64,000 nt of DNA from Gammaproteobacteria bacterium (GTDB lineage: Bacteria > Pseudomonadota > Gammaproteobacteria > Steroidobacterales > Woeseiaceae): positions 1-64,000 of the forward strand of contig JAUIDP010000001.1 in NCBI GenBank assembly GCA_030429005.1, given 5' to 3'. The position numbers were made by a program, and so were the translations under genes. Shown here in pieces: positions 38,535 through 48,130 of the stretch (position 1 is its first letter; each line of letters starts with the position of its first letter). Under the pieces are notes generated by a model. The model worked only from the letters and a program-made list of their open reading frames with translations, was not told the origin of the DNA and did not search any database.

Positions 38535-39434
38535 ATGAGCAAAGCTTCCCGAATCGATGGCAAGGCAATGGCCGCGGAGTTGTCCGCACAGGTCACCAGC
38601 GAGACCGCTGCACTGCTTGAAGACCACGGCCTGGTACCCGGACTGGCGGTTGTCATTACCGGCGAGGATCCGGCCAGCCAGGTGTACGTACGCAACAAGA
38701 AGCGCACGGCCGAAGCCTGCGGGTTTCATTCTGTACAGCACACGCTCGCCACCGATGTCAGCCAGGAAGATGTGCTTGCACTGATCGACCGCCTGAACAA
38801 CGACATGGATATTCACGGCATCCTCGTGCAGCTGCCACTGCCAGCGCACCTCGACGAACAGGTCGTTACGCAGGCAATTTCGCCCGCCAAGGACGTTGAC
38901 GGTTTCCACTACGTCAACATCGGCAAGCTGACATCGGGAAACACAGGCGATGCGTTCATCCCGTGCACGCCGGCTGGCTGCATGCTGATGATCGAGAAAC
39001 ACCTGGGCAAGGATCTTTCGGGCAAACATGCCGTAGTCATCGGACGATCGAACATCGTTGGCAAACCGATGGCCAGTTTGCTGCTGCAGCAAAATGCTAC
39101 GGTAACAGTGACTCACAGCCGCACCAGCGACCTGCCTGCCGTCGTGCGCGAGGCAGACATTGTCGTCGCAGCCGTCGGCCGGCCCAACATGGTGCGGGGT
39201 GACTGGATCAAGCCTGGCGCAGTGGTGATCGATGTCGGCATCAACCGGATCGAAGTGACCGAGAACGGGGAGCAGAAATTCAAGCTCACCGGCGACATCG
39301 CATACGATGAAGTCTGCGCCGTTGCCGCTGCCGCGACGCCAGTGCCGGGCGGTGTCGGTCCGATGACAATCGTCATGTTGATGGCCAATACGCTGCGTGC
39401 AGCGCGCCTGTCCGCCGGGCTCGAATCAGCCTGA
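38535..39434 (+). CDS. folD: bifunctional methylenetetrahydrofolate dehydrogenase/cyclohydrolase
   Basis: [61 protein letters not shown]. Confidence 0.97.
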   Translation: MSKASRIDGKAMAAELSAQVTSETAALLEDHGLVPGLAVVITGEDPASQVYVRNKKRTAEACGFHSVQHTLATDVSQEDVLALIDRLNNDMDIHGILVQLPLPAHLDEQVVTQAISPAKDVDGFHYVNIGKLTSGNTGDAFIPCTPAGCMLMIEKHLGKDLSGKHAVVIGRSNIVGKPMASLLLQQNATVTVTHSRTSDLPAVVREADIVVAAVGRPNMVRGDWIKPGAVVIDVGINRIEVTENGEQKFKLTGDIAYDEVCAVAAAATPVPGGVGPMTIVMLMANTLRAARLSAGLESA

Positions 39435-39863
39435 TTCTGCTGCCGGATCCTCGATGGCTACCGGGTCCAGTCGGAATCGAAATTTCCGGCAGGTCTTGAT
39501 ATTGCTGAGAACCTCGTCGTCGCCCAGCGGCTCGTAGCTGGAGGCGCGCACGGCCTGGATCGCAGGCTTCTCGAACCATCGGTGGCTGCTGGAGCGCACG
39601 GCGATACGCGACGTTCTGCCGCCCCGGTCAACATGAAAACAGACTTCGACATCGCCCTGCAGCCGTTCTTCCAGCGCACGCTCGGGATAGACCGGGACGA
39701 CGGTTTGCAGCGGCACCCGGTCGCCGCCCGGATCCAGCAGGTGGACAATATCAGTGTCGTCCTGTGCTGCGACGGCCAGGGCAAACAGCCACAGCACAAC
39801 AACCAACGCTACCTGCCTACCCGTCATCATCATTGCCGGCACCGGCATCGCGGCGATCGTCAA
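39426..39863 (-). CDS. TonB C-terminal domain / energy transducer TonB-like
   Basis: [38 protein letters not shown]. Confidence 0.75.
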   Translation of the reverse strand: MTIAAMPVPAMMMTGRQVALVVVLWLFALAVAAQDDTDIVHLLDPGGDRVPLQTVVPVYPERALEERLQGDVEVCFHVDRGGRTSRIAVRSSSHRWFEKPAIQAVRASSYEPLGDDEVLSNIKTCRKFRFRLDPVAIEDPAAESG

Positions 39864-40338
39864 TCACAATGCTGGGCGACACCGGATTGGTGGCATCCAG
39901 GTACATGCGCCTGACGGCCTGCAACGTATTCGAATTCGGGCTGATCTCTTCGCCTATTCGCAGGTCTGCGTCGGCTTCGGCAAATCGCCGCAGCCGGATA
40001 TAAATAAGTGCACGATTGCTGCGAGCGCGCCAGTGCCGGCCGTTCTCTTCGATGACCTCGTTGCAATGTTGCAGGCCGCGCTCGTATTGCTTCAGTAACA
40101 CGTAGCCTGCGCACAGGTTCGAGTGGGCTGCCTGGCGCTCCTGAGCGGAGTTGGACTGAGAGAGTCCCAGCAGGGTCAGCCGTACACCTTCGGCCGCATC
40201 ACCGGCCCGCAACGCATCGACGCCGTCCTGCAGCGCAGTGTTGCTTGGCCCGAGCACTGTCTTGTTGTCTTGCGCATGGACGGCGCATGGCAACAGAAAA
40301 AGCAGACAGACTGGCCAGATCGAGCGTAATGCCTTCAC
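39817..40338 (-). CDS. secreted TPR-repeat protein
   Basis: Signal peptide; TPR-like helices; overlaps TonB-like ORF. Confidence 0.65.
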   Translation of the reverse strand: MKALRSIWPVCLLFLLPCAVHAQDNKTVLGPSNTALQDGVDALRAGDAAEGVRLTLLGLSQSNSAQERQAAHSNLCAGYVLLKQYERGLQHCNEVIEENGRHWRARSNRALIYIRLRRFAEADADLRIGEEISPNSNTLQAVRRMYLDATNPVSPSIVIDDRRDAGAGNDDDG

Positions 40339-40340
40339 GT

Positions 40341-40769
40341 CTATCCGCTGATGTAGCTCTCCAGTTGCTGAATCTCTTCCTGCTGATCGGCAATGATCGC
40401 CTTGACCAGGTCGCCGATGGAGATCATGCCGACGACACGGCCGTCTTCGACGACGGGCAGGTGCCGGATCTTCTTCTCGGTCATCATCTCCATGCAGTTG
40501 TTGACCGTTTCGGCATCGGATGTCGTTATGACGTCGCCAGTCATGATGTCGGCGACCGGTGTCTGGTCCGAAGCCCGGCCCTTGACGATGACTTTGCGGG
40601 CGTAGTCTCTTTCCGACATGATGCCGCGCAACTGGTCATCCTGCATGACCACCACCGCCCCGATATTCTTTTCTGCCATGACGCGAATCGCGTCCAGGAC
40701 CGTGTCGTCCGGTCTTACCGAGATGATCTGTCGTCCCTTGCGATCGAGAAGGTGCTTGACTAGTTTCAC
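40341..40769 (-). CDS. CBS domain-containing protein
   Basis: Tandem CBS: VLDAIRVMAEKNIGAVVVMQDDQLRGIMSERD and KIRHLPVVEDGRVVGMISIGDLV; GTG start 40769. Confidence 0.88.
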   Translation of the reverse strand: MKLVKHLLDRKGRQIISVRPDDTVLDAIRVMAEKNIGAVVVMQDDQLRGIMSERDYARKVIVKGRASDQTPVADIMTGDVITTSDAETVNNCMEMMTEKKIRHLPVVEDGRVVGMISIGDLVKAIIADQQEEIQQLESYISG

Positions 40770-40898
40770 GCTGACTCCCCTTAAAGCCTGGCCTACTCTC
40801 ATTCTAGCAGCCCGGCACGGCGTCGGCCGGCACACCAACCGGTGTCCGGACGTCTGCGTGAATTTCTTTTTAAATCAGACGATTAAGCGGTCGGTGGT

Positions 40899-41606
40899 CT
40901 AGTCGTCGCGACTGACCTTGCCGCGAACATCGGCAATACGAACACTGCCACTGCCGGCATCGATGATGTCGAGATCCTGCGCGACGTCCCGGACATCAAT
41001 GCTGCCGGAGCCATCATCGATCGTTACCGTACCACCGACGGTTTGAATGCGAATCTCCCCCGAACCGTCTTCGACGTCGACGTCACCACTGACGTCGATA
41101 ATCGTTATAGGGCCGGAACCGTCGTCGATGACGACGCTCCTGGCGCCGTTAATGTCAATCGAGCCGGAGCCATCATCGATTTCCACGTCCGCGCGCATGC
41201 CTTTGACGAGGATCGAGCCGGAACCGTCATCGATGAACAACTCCACACTATCGGGCATGCTGACGTCGATATCGATGCTCGCGGAATCCCCGTCGAACCA
41301 GGAATTGTCTTCGAAGTGTGCTTCCAGGATCGCCTTGCCGCGCTTTTTCTCAAGGCTCAGGACCAGTTCCCTGGCGAGGAAGTCGCGTGCACCTTTGTCG
41401 TCATCCGGCACGCGAATAGTCGCTTTGGCCAGGATCTCGTCACTTGTGGCGATTCCCGTGACGACGACGCTGCCGGCTCCGGAGTCAATCTCCAGAATTT
41501 CAACGCCGTCTGCGTCCAGAGCGAGATCCCTGTTCTCCGTGTAACCGTTCCATGCGGCACAGGCCAGGCTGCTCGCAAACATTGCCATAACTACAAGGCT
41601 GCGCAT
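40899..41606 (-). CDS. DUF4097-like secreted beta-helix protein with IDDGSGSI repeats
   Basis: Signal peptide; ~6 tandem 16-18 aa repeats centred on (I/V)(D/E)DGSGSI. Confidence 0.75.
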   Translation of the reverse strand: MRSLVVMAMFASSLACAAWNGYTENRDLALDADGVEILEIDSGAGSVVVTGIATSDEILAKATIRVPDDDKGARDFLARELVLSLEKKRGKAILEAHFEDNSWFDGDSASIDIDVSMPDSVELFIDDGSGSILVKGMRADVEIDDGSGSIDINGARSVVIDDGSGPITIIDVSGDVDVEDGSGEIRIQTVGGTVTIDDGSGSIDVRDVAQDLDIIDAGSGSVRIADVRGKVSRDD

Positions 41607-41683
41607 TGCTGCCTCCTTATCAAATAACGGTGACTGTAGTTATTAGACGCCTGCGCCGGTAAATTGGTTGCAACGCCGGGCGG

Positions 41684-43033
41684 TCAGTCCGCAATACGAA
41701 TCTGCCGCAGGCGTTCCTCGAGATCGGTTGCCGGGTGCCAGCGACCGCGCAGCATGACTCCGTGCACCCGGCGTGTGTTGCTGATGTCCAGCAGCGGATT
41801 GGCGTCCAGCAGCACGAGGTCGGCATCCCGCCCGACCTCGACGAGCCCGGTATTGCTGTCGAGATAATCAGCCACGTGCACGGTTCCTGTCGCGAGCGCC
41901 GCGTAGGGTGACAGGCCTGCCTCGACCAGGAACGCGAGTTCCTGGTGGATCGAGAATCCGGGCACATTGAAAACCTGTGGCGCGTCCGAACCCAGTAGCA
42001 GCCCGGCACCGGCATCGTGCAATGCCTTGATAATCAAGCGTCGCAGGCGGATTGCCTGGCGGGCATCCTCCGCGTCGAAGTCCTGGTCGCTTTCGAGGCT
42101 CTGTTTGACCCGCGCCCACTGTTGCACGGTCGCCACGGGCATGAAACGCATCTCCGGCCGGCTCGTCAGTTCGGCGACGGTCACTTCCGAAACCCGGTGC
42201 TCGAACAACGATTCTGTCGGCACGTTCCAGGTACCAGCAGCCGCCGTCTGCGCTGCCAACTCGGCGATTCGCTCCTCGCCTAACTGGTCCGCGAGCAACA
42301 CACCAAAGAAGCCACCGTAACCACCGCTGTTGTCAGCGTCGGCCGGCATCAGCGCCGGCAGGTAGCCGTCCAGGTGATCGATCGTGCTGATTCCGGATGC
42401 AAGGGCATTATCGAGGCCTACCGCTTCGGGCACGTGGCCGGCGAAAGGCATACCGAGTTCGTTCGCCGTCTCGGCAATTGCTGCAAATTCTGCGGCACTC
42501 AAGCCAGGGTGAATCTTGATAAAGTCGTAGCCGGCATCAAACTGAGCCCGGACCTTGTCCGCACCATCCTGGGCATCGCGCACCGAGTTGCCGTTCATCG
42601 ACGGACCGGAAGTCACCAGGCGCGGACCAAAAACAGAGCCATTTGCCAATGCTTCGCGGAGCTGCAAATGCGATGGCTGACCCAGCATACCGCGCACGAG
42701 AGTCACGCCGTTGGCCGCAAACAGTGTTAGCGTCCGGTCGAGATCGGGCGAATTCGCTCCCGGGAGATGCGCATGCATTTCCGCGAGTCCCGGCAGCAGG
42801 TACCGATCCGTTCCGTCAATGACCTGGATGTCTTTCGGTAGCGGGGTGGTGTCCACCGGGCCGATCATGTCGATTCGGCCATCCCGGACAAGCACTGTCT
42901 GCGCAGGTTTCACCTGGTCATCGCGCATCGAAATGACATTCACATTGATAAAGGCGGTGATTTCCGCCCATGCCGTCGTTGCGGTTGCCAGCAACAGAAT
43001 GCCGGCCACGACGATTCGACCTGTACTTTTCAT
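41684..43033 (-). CDS. amidohydrolase family protein, secreted
   Basis: Signal peptide at MKSTGRIVVAG; LLPGLAEMHAHLPG, AGLLLGSDAPQVF; ATG at 43033. Confidence 0.88.
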   Translation of the reverse strand: MKSTGRIVVAGILLLATATTAWAEITAFINVNVISMRDDQVKPAQTVLVRDGRIDMIGPVDTTPLPKDIQVIDGTDRYLLPGLAEMHAHLPGANSPDLDRTLTLFAANGVTLVRGMLGQPSHLQLREALANGSVFGPRLVTSGPSMNGNSVRDAQDGADKVRAQFDAGYDFIKIHPGLSAAEFAAIAETANELGMPFAGHVPEAVGLDNALASGISTIDHLDGYLPALMPADADNSGGYGGFFGVLLADQLGEERIAELAAQTAAAGTWNVPTESLFEHRVSEVTVAELTSRPEMRFMPVATVQQWARVKQSLESDQDFDAEDARQAIRLRRLIIKALHDAGAGLLLGSDAPQVFNVPGFSIHQELAFLVEAGLSPYAALATGTVHVADYLDSNTGLVEVGRDADLVLLDANPLLDISNTRRVHGVMLRGRWHPATDLEERLRQIRIAD

Positions 43034-43164
43034 GGGCAGTTCCTGTTCGGGAGACAATCCTTGTTTGAGGACAATCCGCTGCTCGAGTTCAACCGTCCCG
43101 TATAAAAATCGGTAGCCTCGTGCCTCGCCCGGTACCCGAGACCGGCAGCGAAACCGACCAGTCG

Positions 43165-44127
43165 CTAGAGACTGTCGAGAACTTCCTGGCTGACATTGCC
43201 GCCGCAGATTACCACGACTACCTTGCGCCCCTCGATGGCGGACCTGTGTTTCAACACCGCGGCCAGCGCGACACCCGCAGCGCCCTCCAGCGGTTCCTGT
43301 TCCGCATCGAGATAGATGCGCATTGCATCGGCAATCTCCGTTTCGCTGACCAGTACCGATTCGTCGACCAGTTCCTGGCACAAGGGGAAGGTAATCGCGT
43401 TCGCCTCGATTCCGCCGGCAGTGCCGTCCGATAGCGTCGGCTCACTCGGCAGGTCCAGTATCCTGCCCGCCGCTATAGAGCGAGCCATGACCGGAGAAGC
43501 TTCCGGCTGGCAGCCATAGACCACGACACCCGGGTTGTGAGACTTCAGAACGCTGGCAACGCCGGAAATGAGTCCGCCGCCGCCGATCGCAACAAAGACC
43601 GCATCGATATCCGGCATCTGTTGCAGAATTTCGACGCCGCAGGTGCCCTGGCCGGCGATCACTTCCGGGTCATTGTACGGCGACAGGTAATACATGTTGT
43701 GCTGCCGGGCATATTCGCGGGCGTGCTGCTCGGTATCGAGTCCATCCGTGCCGAAGAACTGTACGTCGCCACCGTACCCGCGAATCGCATCAACTTTGGC
43801 AGGAGAAGTCTGCTCGGGTACGAATATGATGCCTTTCGTCTTCAGCCGTTGCAGGGCACAGGCGACCGCCGCGCCATGATTACCGCTGGATGCCGCAACG
43901 CAGCCTCGATCACGCTGCGCAGCGGTCAACGTTGCCAGGCGATTGCTGGCACCGCGGATTTTGAAAGACCCCGTCAGCTGTCGATTCTCCCGCTTGATCC
44001 AGACTTCGGCGCCCGTCCGGGCACTGAATTCCGCAGAGCAGTCCAACGGTGTGCACGTCACCAGGTCCTGGATGCGGCTTGCGGCCGCATGAGCCGCGGC
44101 GACTACCTGCTTGCTTGATAGCATCAT
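43165..44127 (-). CDS. PLP-dependent serine/threonine dehydratase
   Basis: KRENRQLTGSFKIRGA, ASSGNHGAAVA, IGGGGLISGVA. Confidence 0.9.
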   Translation of the reverse strand: MMLSSKQVVAAAHAAASRIQDLVTCTPLDCSAEFSARTGAEVWIKRENRQLTGSFKIRGASNRLATLTAAQRDRGCVAASSGNHGAAVACALQRLKTKGIIFVPEQTSPAKVDAIRGYGGDVQFFGTDGLDTEQHAREYARQHNMYYLSPYNDPEVIAGQGTCGVEILQQMPDIDAVFVAIGGGGLISGVASVLKSHNPGVVVYGCQPEASPVMARSIAAGRILDLPSEPTLSDGTAGGIEANAITFPLCQELVDESVLVSETEIADAMRIYLDAEQEPLEGAAGVALAAVLKHRSAIEGRKVVVVICGGNVSQEVLDSL

Positions 44128-44421
44128 GGCTGCAGCTTGCGCCACGTCGCGGGTAAGAACAAGTCGCGTCCCCCACTTGACAATAACTGTTTTTCGCCTG
44201 TCGCAATTTGTCGACAGCTGTGCAACGATAGCGGCTCGCAAGACAAAGGCACACTTGTTGAAAAACAGGGTCGCAAAGCCACCGGTCTAAAGGCGCGCTG
44301 CAGGATGCATCGGCCCACGACAGCGGAGCTGCCGAGACGAATGACTGTGCACCTGTCCAGGTGACCGTCCTTGGATTCTGTGACTTTGGCTTGAAGTTCG
44401 ACACTGCTGCCGGAGACATGG

Positions 44422-45774
44422 ATGCCTGCTAACACTCTCAGAAAATCAGGGCGGTTTCGGAGCCCGAAGCACGACGGGCCGGTTCATCTCACGCCCAGGA
44501 ATCTCAACGAACTTCGGCGTATTCTGCGTCCGGAAAGCAGTACGCCGCTGCCTGTCCGGCCGCAAGGCGCAGGCACCTCGTCCACTGACTGCAATACCAC
44601 CGCCGCCGGTTCGATATTGCACATGACCGGACTGGACCGCGTCCTGCGTGTCGATGCCGAGCAGCTCACCGTTACCGTCGAGGCAGGCATAAGGCTCGAG
44701 ACTCTCGTCGAAACCCTGGCCGAAGACGGTCTCGAGCTGTATGGCGGCTACGAACTGCAGGGACGGACTGTCGGCGGCGCGATCGCTGCCCCGTGTTTCG
44801 GTCCCAGCATCGGCAAAGTCGGCAGCTTCTTCTCCAGCCATGTTGTCGCAATGAAAATCATAACGGCGGATGGCAGGCAAATGACACTCGACAGGACCCA
44901 GAAAAACCTGCTGGCGGCATTCAGGCTTAGTTATGGCCTGCTCGGCGTAATCTACGAAGCGACCTTGCGCGTCCGGCCGATGCGCACCTTCACAGCCAGC
45001 CACCGGCGGGTTTCCGTGCAGAAGTTTGCCTCGATCGTCGACACGCTCGCCGCGAGCGAGGTCGGCTTCAAGTTCTACCTGATGCCCTATCGTGACCGGG
45101 TTTACCTGGACCTGCGCCGTTACGACACACAGGCCGGCAATGCCTACAAGACACCGTGGCGTCTGAAAGACTGGGGCGAGAGTACCGTCATGCCGCATGT
45201 CTTCCGCTCGCTGAATCGCATTGTGCCGATCAATTCCGTCCGCTACCGATTGATCGACAGTATCAGCGAGGCGACACAGGGCCTTGTGAATTCCAGGCTC
45301 GTGCATACCGGCAGCAACGTGGCTTCCCCGTCGCGGCGCGGTGCTCGCGGGCCGCGTACGCACTATTCGAGTTGGTGCTTTCCTGCCGCGAATTTCTCGA
45401 TGGTAGCCATCGCCTACAAGGAATTCTGCGAATCCGTACTGCAGCAATCCGGCTATCGATGCGACCTGCCCGCGGCAGGCTATCGCCTGAACCACGATCC
45501 CAGCGCGCCGCTGTCACCGTCGTTCGACGAAACGATGATTGTCCTGACAACGGCATCGACACAGCTCTCGGGCTGGGATGATTTCGTTATTGATCTTGCC
45601 GACTTTGCCGAGAAATGGGGTGGTACGCCGCTAATCAGCCAGTCGCGTGCCCTGCGCGCGGAGAACGTGATTCAGGCGTACACGCGCCGGCTGGACTTTT
45701 TTCGGCAAATGCGGCGTCGACTCGACCCGGACAATCGCCTGTTGAACCCGTTCCTGGCGCAGTTTGCGCAGTAG
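44422..45774 (+). CDS. FAD-binding oxidoreductase (FAD_binding_4 type)
   Basis: RPQGAGTSSTDCNT, VEAGIRLETLVETLAEDGLEL, GGAIAAPCFGPSIGKVGSFFSSHVVAMKIITADGR; C-terminal DPDNRLLNPF. Confidence 0.88.
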   Translation: MPANTLRKSGRFRSPKHDGPVHLTPRNLNELRRILRPESSTPLPVRPQGAGTSSTDCNTTAAGSILHMTGLDRVLRVDAEQLTVTVEAGIRLETLVETLAEDGLELYGGYELQGRTVGGAIAAPCFGPSIGKVGSFFSSHVVAMKIITADGRQMTLDRTQKNLLAAFRLSYGLLGVIYEATLRVRPMRTFTASHRRVSVQKFASIVDTLAASEVGFKFYLMPYRDRVYLDLRRYDTQAGNAYKTPWRLKDWGESTVMPHVFRSLNRIVPINSVRYRLIDSISEATQGLVNSRLVHTGSNVASPSRRGARGPRTHYSSWCFPAANFSMVAIAYKEFCESVLQQSGYRCDLPAAGYRLNHDPSAPLSPSFDETMIVLTTASTQLSGWDDFVIDLADFAEKWGGTPLISQSRALRAENVIQAYTRRLDFFRQMRRRLDPDNRLLNPFLAQFAQ

Positions 45775-46509
45775 CATCGCGGCAAGGAACAGTGTCAGCA
45801 GCCAGCTGAACGCCCCGCCACCGTCCTCGACAATGACCGTCGTGCTCGGCGGGGGCGGCACATACGGCGTGTCACGATCCGCATCTTCGAGCGGCAGAAA
45901 CGCCAGTTCGGAAGTATCAACCGGGCCGAAGCTCGCCAGGAAATCATCGTTGTAGCCATCGAACAATTCGATCAACAGGTCGTAGCTGCCCGTCGGGTAA
46001 CCGGAAACGAGTTCAGTCACGATGTTGAACTCATCATCTGCTGAAGAACCGAACAGCAGAAAGTTGTCGGTGGCCGAGTACTCGTTCCATGGCCCGCCTT
46101 CGAAGCTGAGATAAACAACAGCGTATACCTCGGCCGACTCGTAGTACGTGTCCGCATCGAACAGTAAATCGATGCCATGGAAATGACCATCCGAGTCGTG
46201 ATCGTTGAACAGGATGACATCGGCCGAGTAGAACCAGAAATCGTAACTGGCAGCGGCAGCGCGGCTGCCGGTTCCGGACTTCAGCGACCGCGGCGAATGT
46301 TTGTCGGCGCTGCGTTGTCCCGCATTGTCGAGCGTCTTGTACTCATCCTTGACGACCGTACCGCCGATCCCGGCGGCTCGCTCGGCTGCGGTTCTCTGTA
46401 TGCTGGTCGAGGTGCGACTGTTCTCGGCCGCAACGGCATTCATCATTGCTACACAGGCCAACAGCACGCCTGCCAGCAGACAGTTCCCTGATATTCGCGT
46501 AACTCGCAT
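45631..46509 (-). CDS. choice-of-anchor H-like secreted protein with GlyGly-CTERM-like C-terminal anchor and extra tail
   Basis: Signal peptide; GGGAFSWLLTLFLAAMLLRKLRQ followed by ~40 extra residues antisense to the FAD oxidoreductase. Confidence 0.65.
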   Translation of the reverse strand: MRVTRISGNCLLAGVLLACVAMMNAVAAENSRTSTSIQRTAAERAAGIGGTVVKDEYKTLDNAGQRSADKHSPRSLKSGTGSRAAAASYDFWFYSADVILFNDHDSDGHFHGIDLLFDADTYYESAEVYAVVYLSFEGGPWNEYSATDNFLLFGSSADDEFNIVTELVSGYPTGSYDLLIELFDGYNDDFLASFGPVDTSELAFLPLEDADRDTPYVPPPPSTTVIVEDGGGAFSWLLTLFLAAMLLRKLRQERVQQAIVRVESTPHLPKKVQPARVRLNHVLRAQGTRLAD

Positions 46510-46605
46510 GGTAATCCCTCCTGCCGTGCTCTTCGGTAACCATTAGGCGCCAGTCGTGCTGAATCGCGGCTGAACCGGTATGCAACCGGCGAAACTCATG
46601 CGAAG

Positions 46606-47622
46606 ATGTTCAGCTCCCGTTCATTTTCACCATCGCAAATCAAACCAGTGAGTCAGTCACAAGATGAGTCCGGCAAGGCGATTGCCTATTTGCTGACCGG
46701 GGTCGCGGGCGGCCTCGGGCTGGACCTGTGTGCCAAGGAAATTCTGCAGAGCTTTTCGCTCGAGCAGTTCGTTTTCCTGCGCAGCCTGATCGCTGTCGTG
46801 ATATTCCTCGTACTGGCGCGCCGCTTCGGTGGTGCGGGCAGCCTGAGAACGAAGCGTTGGGGCTGGCATTTGTTGCGCACGCTGCTCGCCGTCGGCGCAA
46901 TGTTTGGTTTTTTTTACGGTCTGTCGCGGATGCCGCTCGTCGAAGCGCTGACACTCGGGTTCACTGCGCCATTGATGGTTACCGCACTTTCGGTACCTTT
47001 ACTGGGCGAACACGTGGGCTGGCGGCGCTGGACGGCAGTATCCATTGGATTCGTCGGCGTGCTAATCATGCTGCGGCCCGGCGCGCAGGCCGTATCAGTG
47101 GCTCACCTGGCCGTCCTGTTCGGCGCTTTCTGCTACGCGAGTCTCGCGATCACGGCGCGCAAGCTGGCGGATACCGAGACCAGCTACTCGATGTCTATCT
47201 ACGTCGTCGCCGGGCCATTGCTGATTTCGCTACTGTTGCTCGGCTCCAGCGGCTGGCGTGCGCCTGATCCGACGAGCTGGATACTTTTCGTTACCGCAGG
47301 TCTCTGCTCGGTCGTCGCATGGATCGGCATCATCGGCGGGTATCGCAGGGCCTCGCCGGCCATGCTGGCGCCATTTGAGTACACAGCCCTGATCGGCGGC
47401 GCCATCGCCGGCTATATTTTCTGGGGAGAGGTTCCCGACAGCTGGGTCGTCGCAGGTGCGATCGTGATCATCGCGTCAGGGCTGTTCGTTGTCTATCGCG
47501 AAATCGGTGACACGATCTCCACCCGCTACCTGCGCGTATTCACCAGCAGCGGTTCCGCTTTGCGGCGGCTCGCATTCAGTCGACGTCGCCGGCAACAAGC
47601 CCCGCAATCTCAGCAGGAGTAG
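46606..47622 (+). CDS. DMT family (EamA) transporter
   Basis: 10-TM EamA pattern; LGFTAPLMVTALSVPLLGEHVGWRRW. Confidence 0.9.
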   Translation: MFSSRSFSPSQIKPVSQSQDESGKAIAYLLTGVAGGLGLDLCAKEILQSFSLEQFVFLRSLIAVVIFLVLARRFGGAGSLRTKRWGWHLLRTLLAVGAMFGFFYGLSRMPLVEALTLGFTAPLMVTALSVPLLGEHVGWRRWTAVSIGFVGVLIMLRPGAQAVSVAHLAVLFGAFCYASLAITARKLADTETSYSMSIYVVAGPLLISLLLLGSSGWRAPDPTSWILFVTAGLCSVVAWIGIIGGYRRASPAMLAPFEYTALIGGAIAGYIFWGEVPDSWVVAGAIVIIASGLFVVYREIGDTISTRYLRVFTSSGSALRRLAFSRRRRQQAPQSQQE

Positions 47623-48022
47623 CACCCAGCGCAACGACAGTGCGGTTGAAGAAATCGATCTCCAGCGGGCTGACGTTGCTGTCACTGCGAAATACCTCGA
47701 ACAATGCCTGCACGACCTCGGCACGATCCTTGTTGGTCAGGCGCTTGCTGACCTTGGCCAGGTACTTGCGAAGGTTCGCCTCGGCATACAACTCGGACCT
47801 GGCGGCGACACGAATTTCGGCAGCGGTGAGTTTTTCACCGGTATGCTTTTCGATAATGTCGCTGATTCGTTCGACCTCGACCGTCTGAATATTGATGTCA
47901 GCATCGGCAGCGCGCGCCAGCGTCATCAACATAACTTCCTTGCGCAACTCGTCCTGCTGACACTCGGTCTGCTCCGAGCCGCCAAAGATATTCAATACGT
48001 TCTTTAGATCTGAAATTGCCAT
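47576..48022 (-). CDS. TerB family tellurite resistance-like protein
   Basis: TerB-like helical protein; DINIQTVEVERISDIIEKHTG. Confidence 0.75.
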   Translation of the reverse strand: MAISDLKNVLNIFGGSEQTECQQDELRKEVMLMTLARAADADINIQTVEVERISDIIEKHTGEKLTAAEIRVAARSELYAEANLRKYLAKVSKRLTNKDRAEVVQALFEVFRSDSNVSPLEIDFFNRTVVALGATPAEIAGLVAGDVD

Positions 48023-48130
48023 TGTGGTCTCACTTGTTCGTTGTAGTTATCCCGGCTCGCCGGCCCTTATCGAAGGGAGTACCGGAGTATACACGGCAAA
48101 GGTGGCAGGAAACACGGCCTCCTCGGCATC

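Noticed and set aside
41047-41544. Repetitive PEPSS-rich 165-aa plus ORF
   Set aside because: Reverse-strand reading of the IDDGSGSI repeats in the DUF4097-like gene.
44446-45495. 349-aa minus ORF antisense to the FAD oxidoreductase
   Set aside because: Shadow ORF; FAD-binding motifs are on the plus strand.
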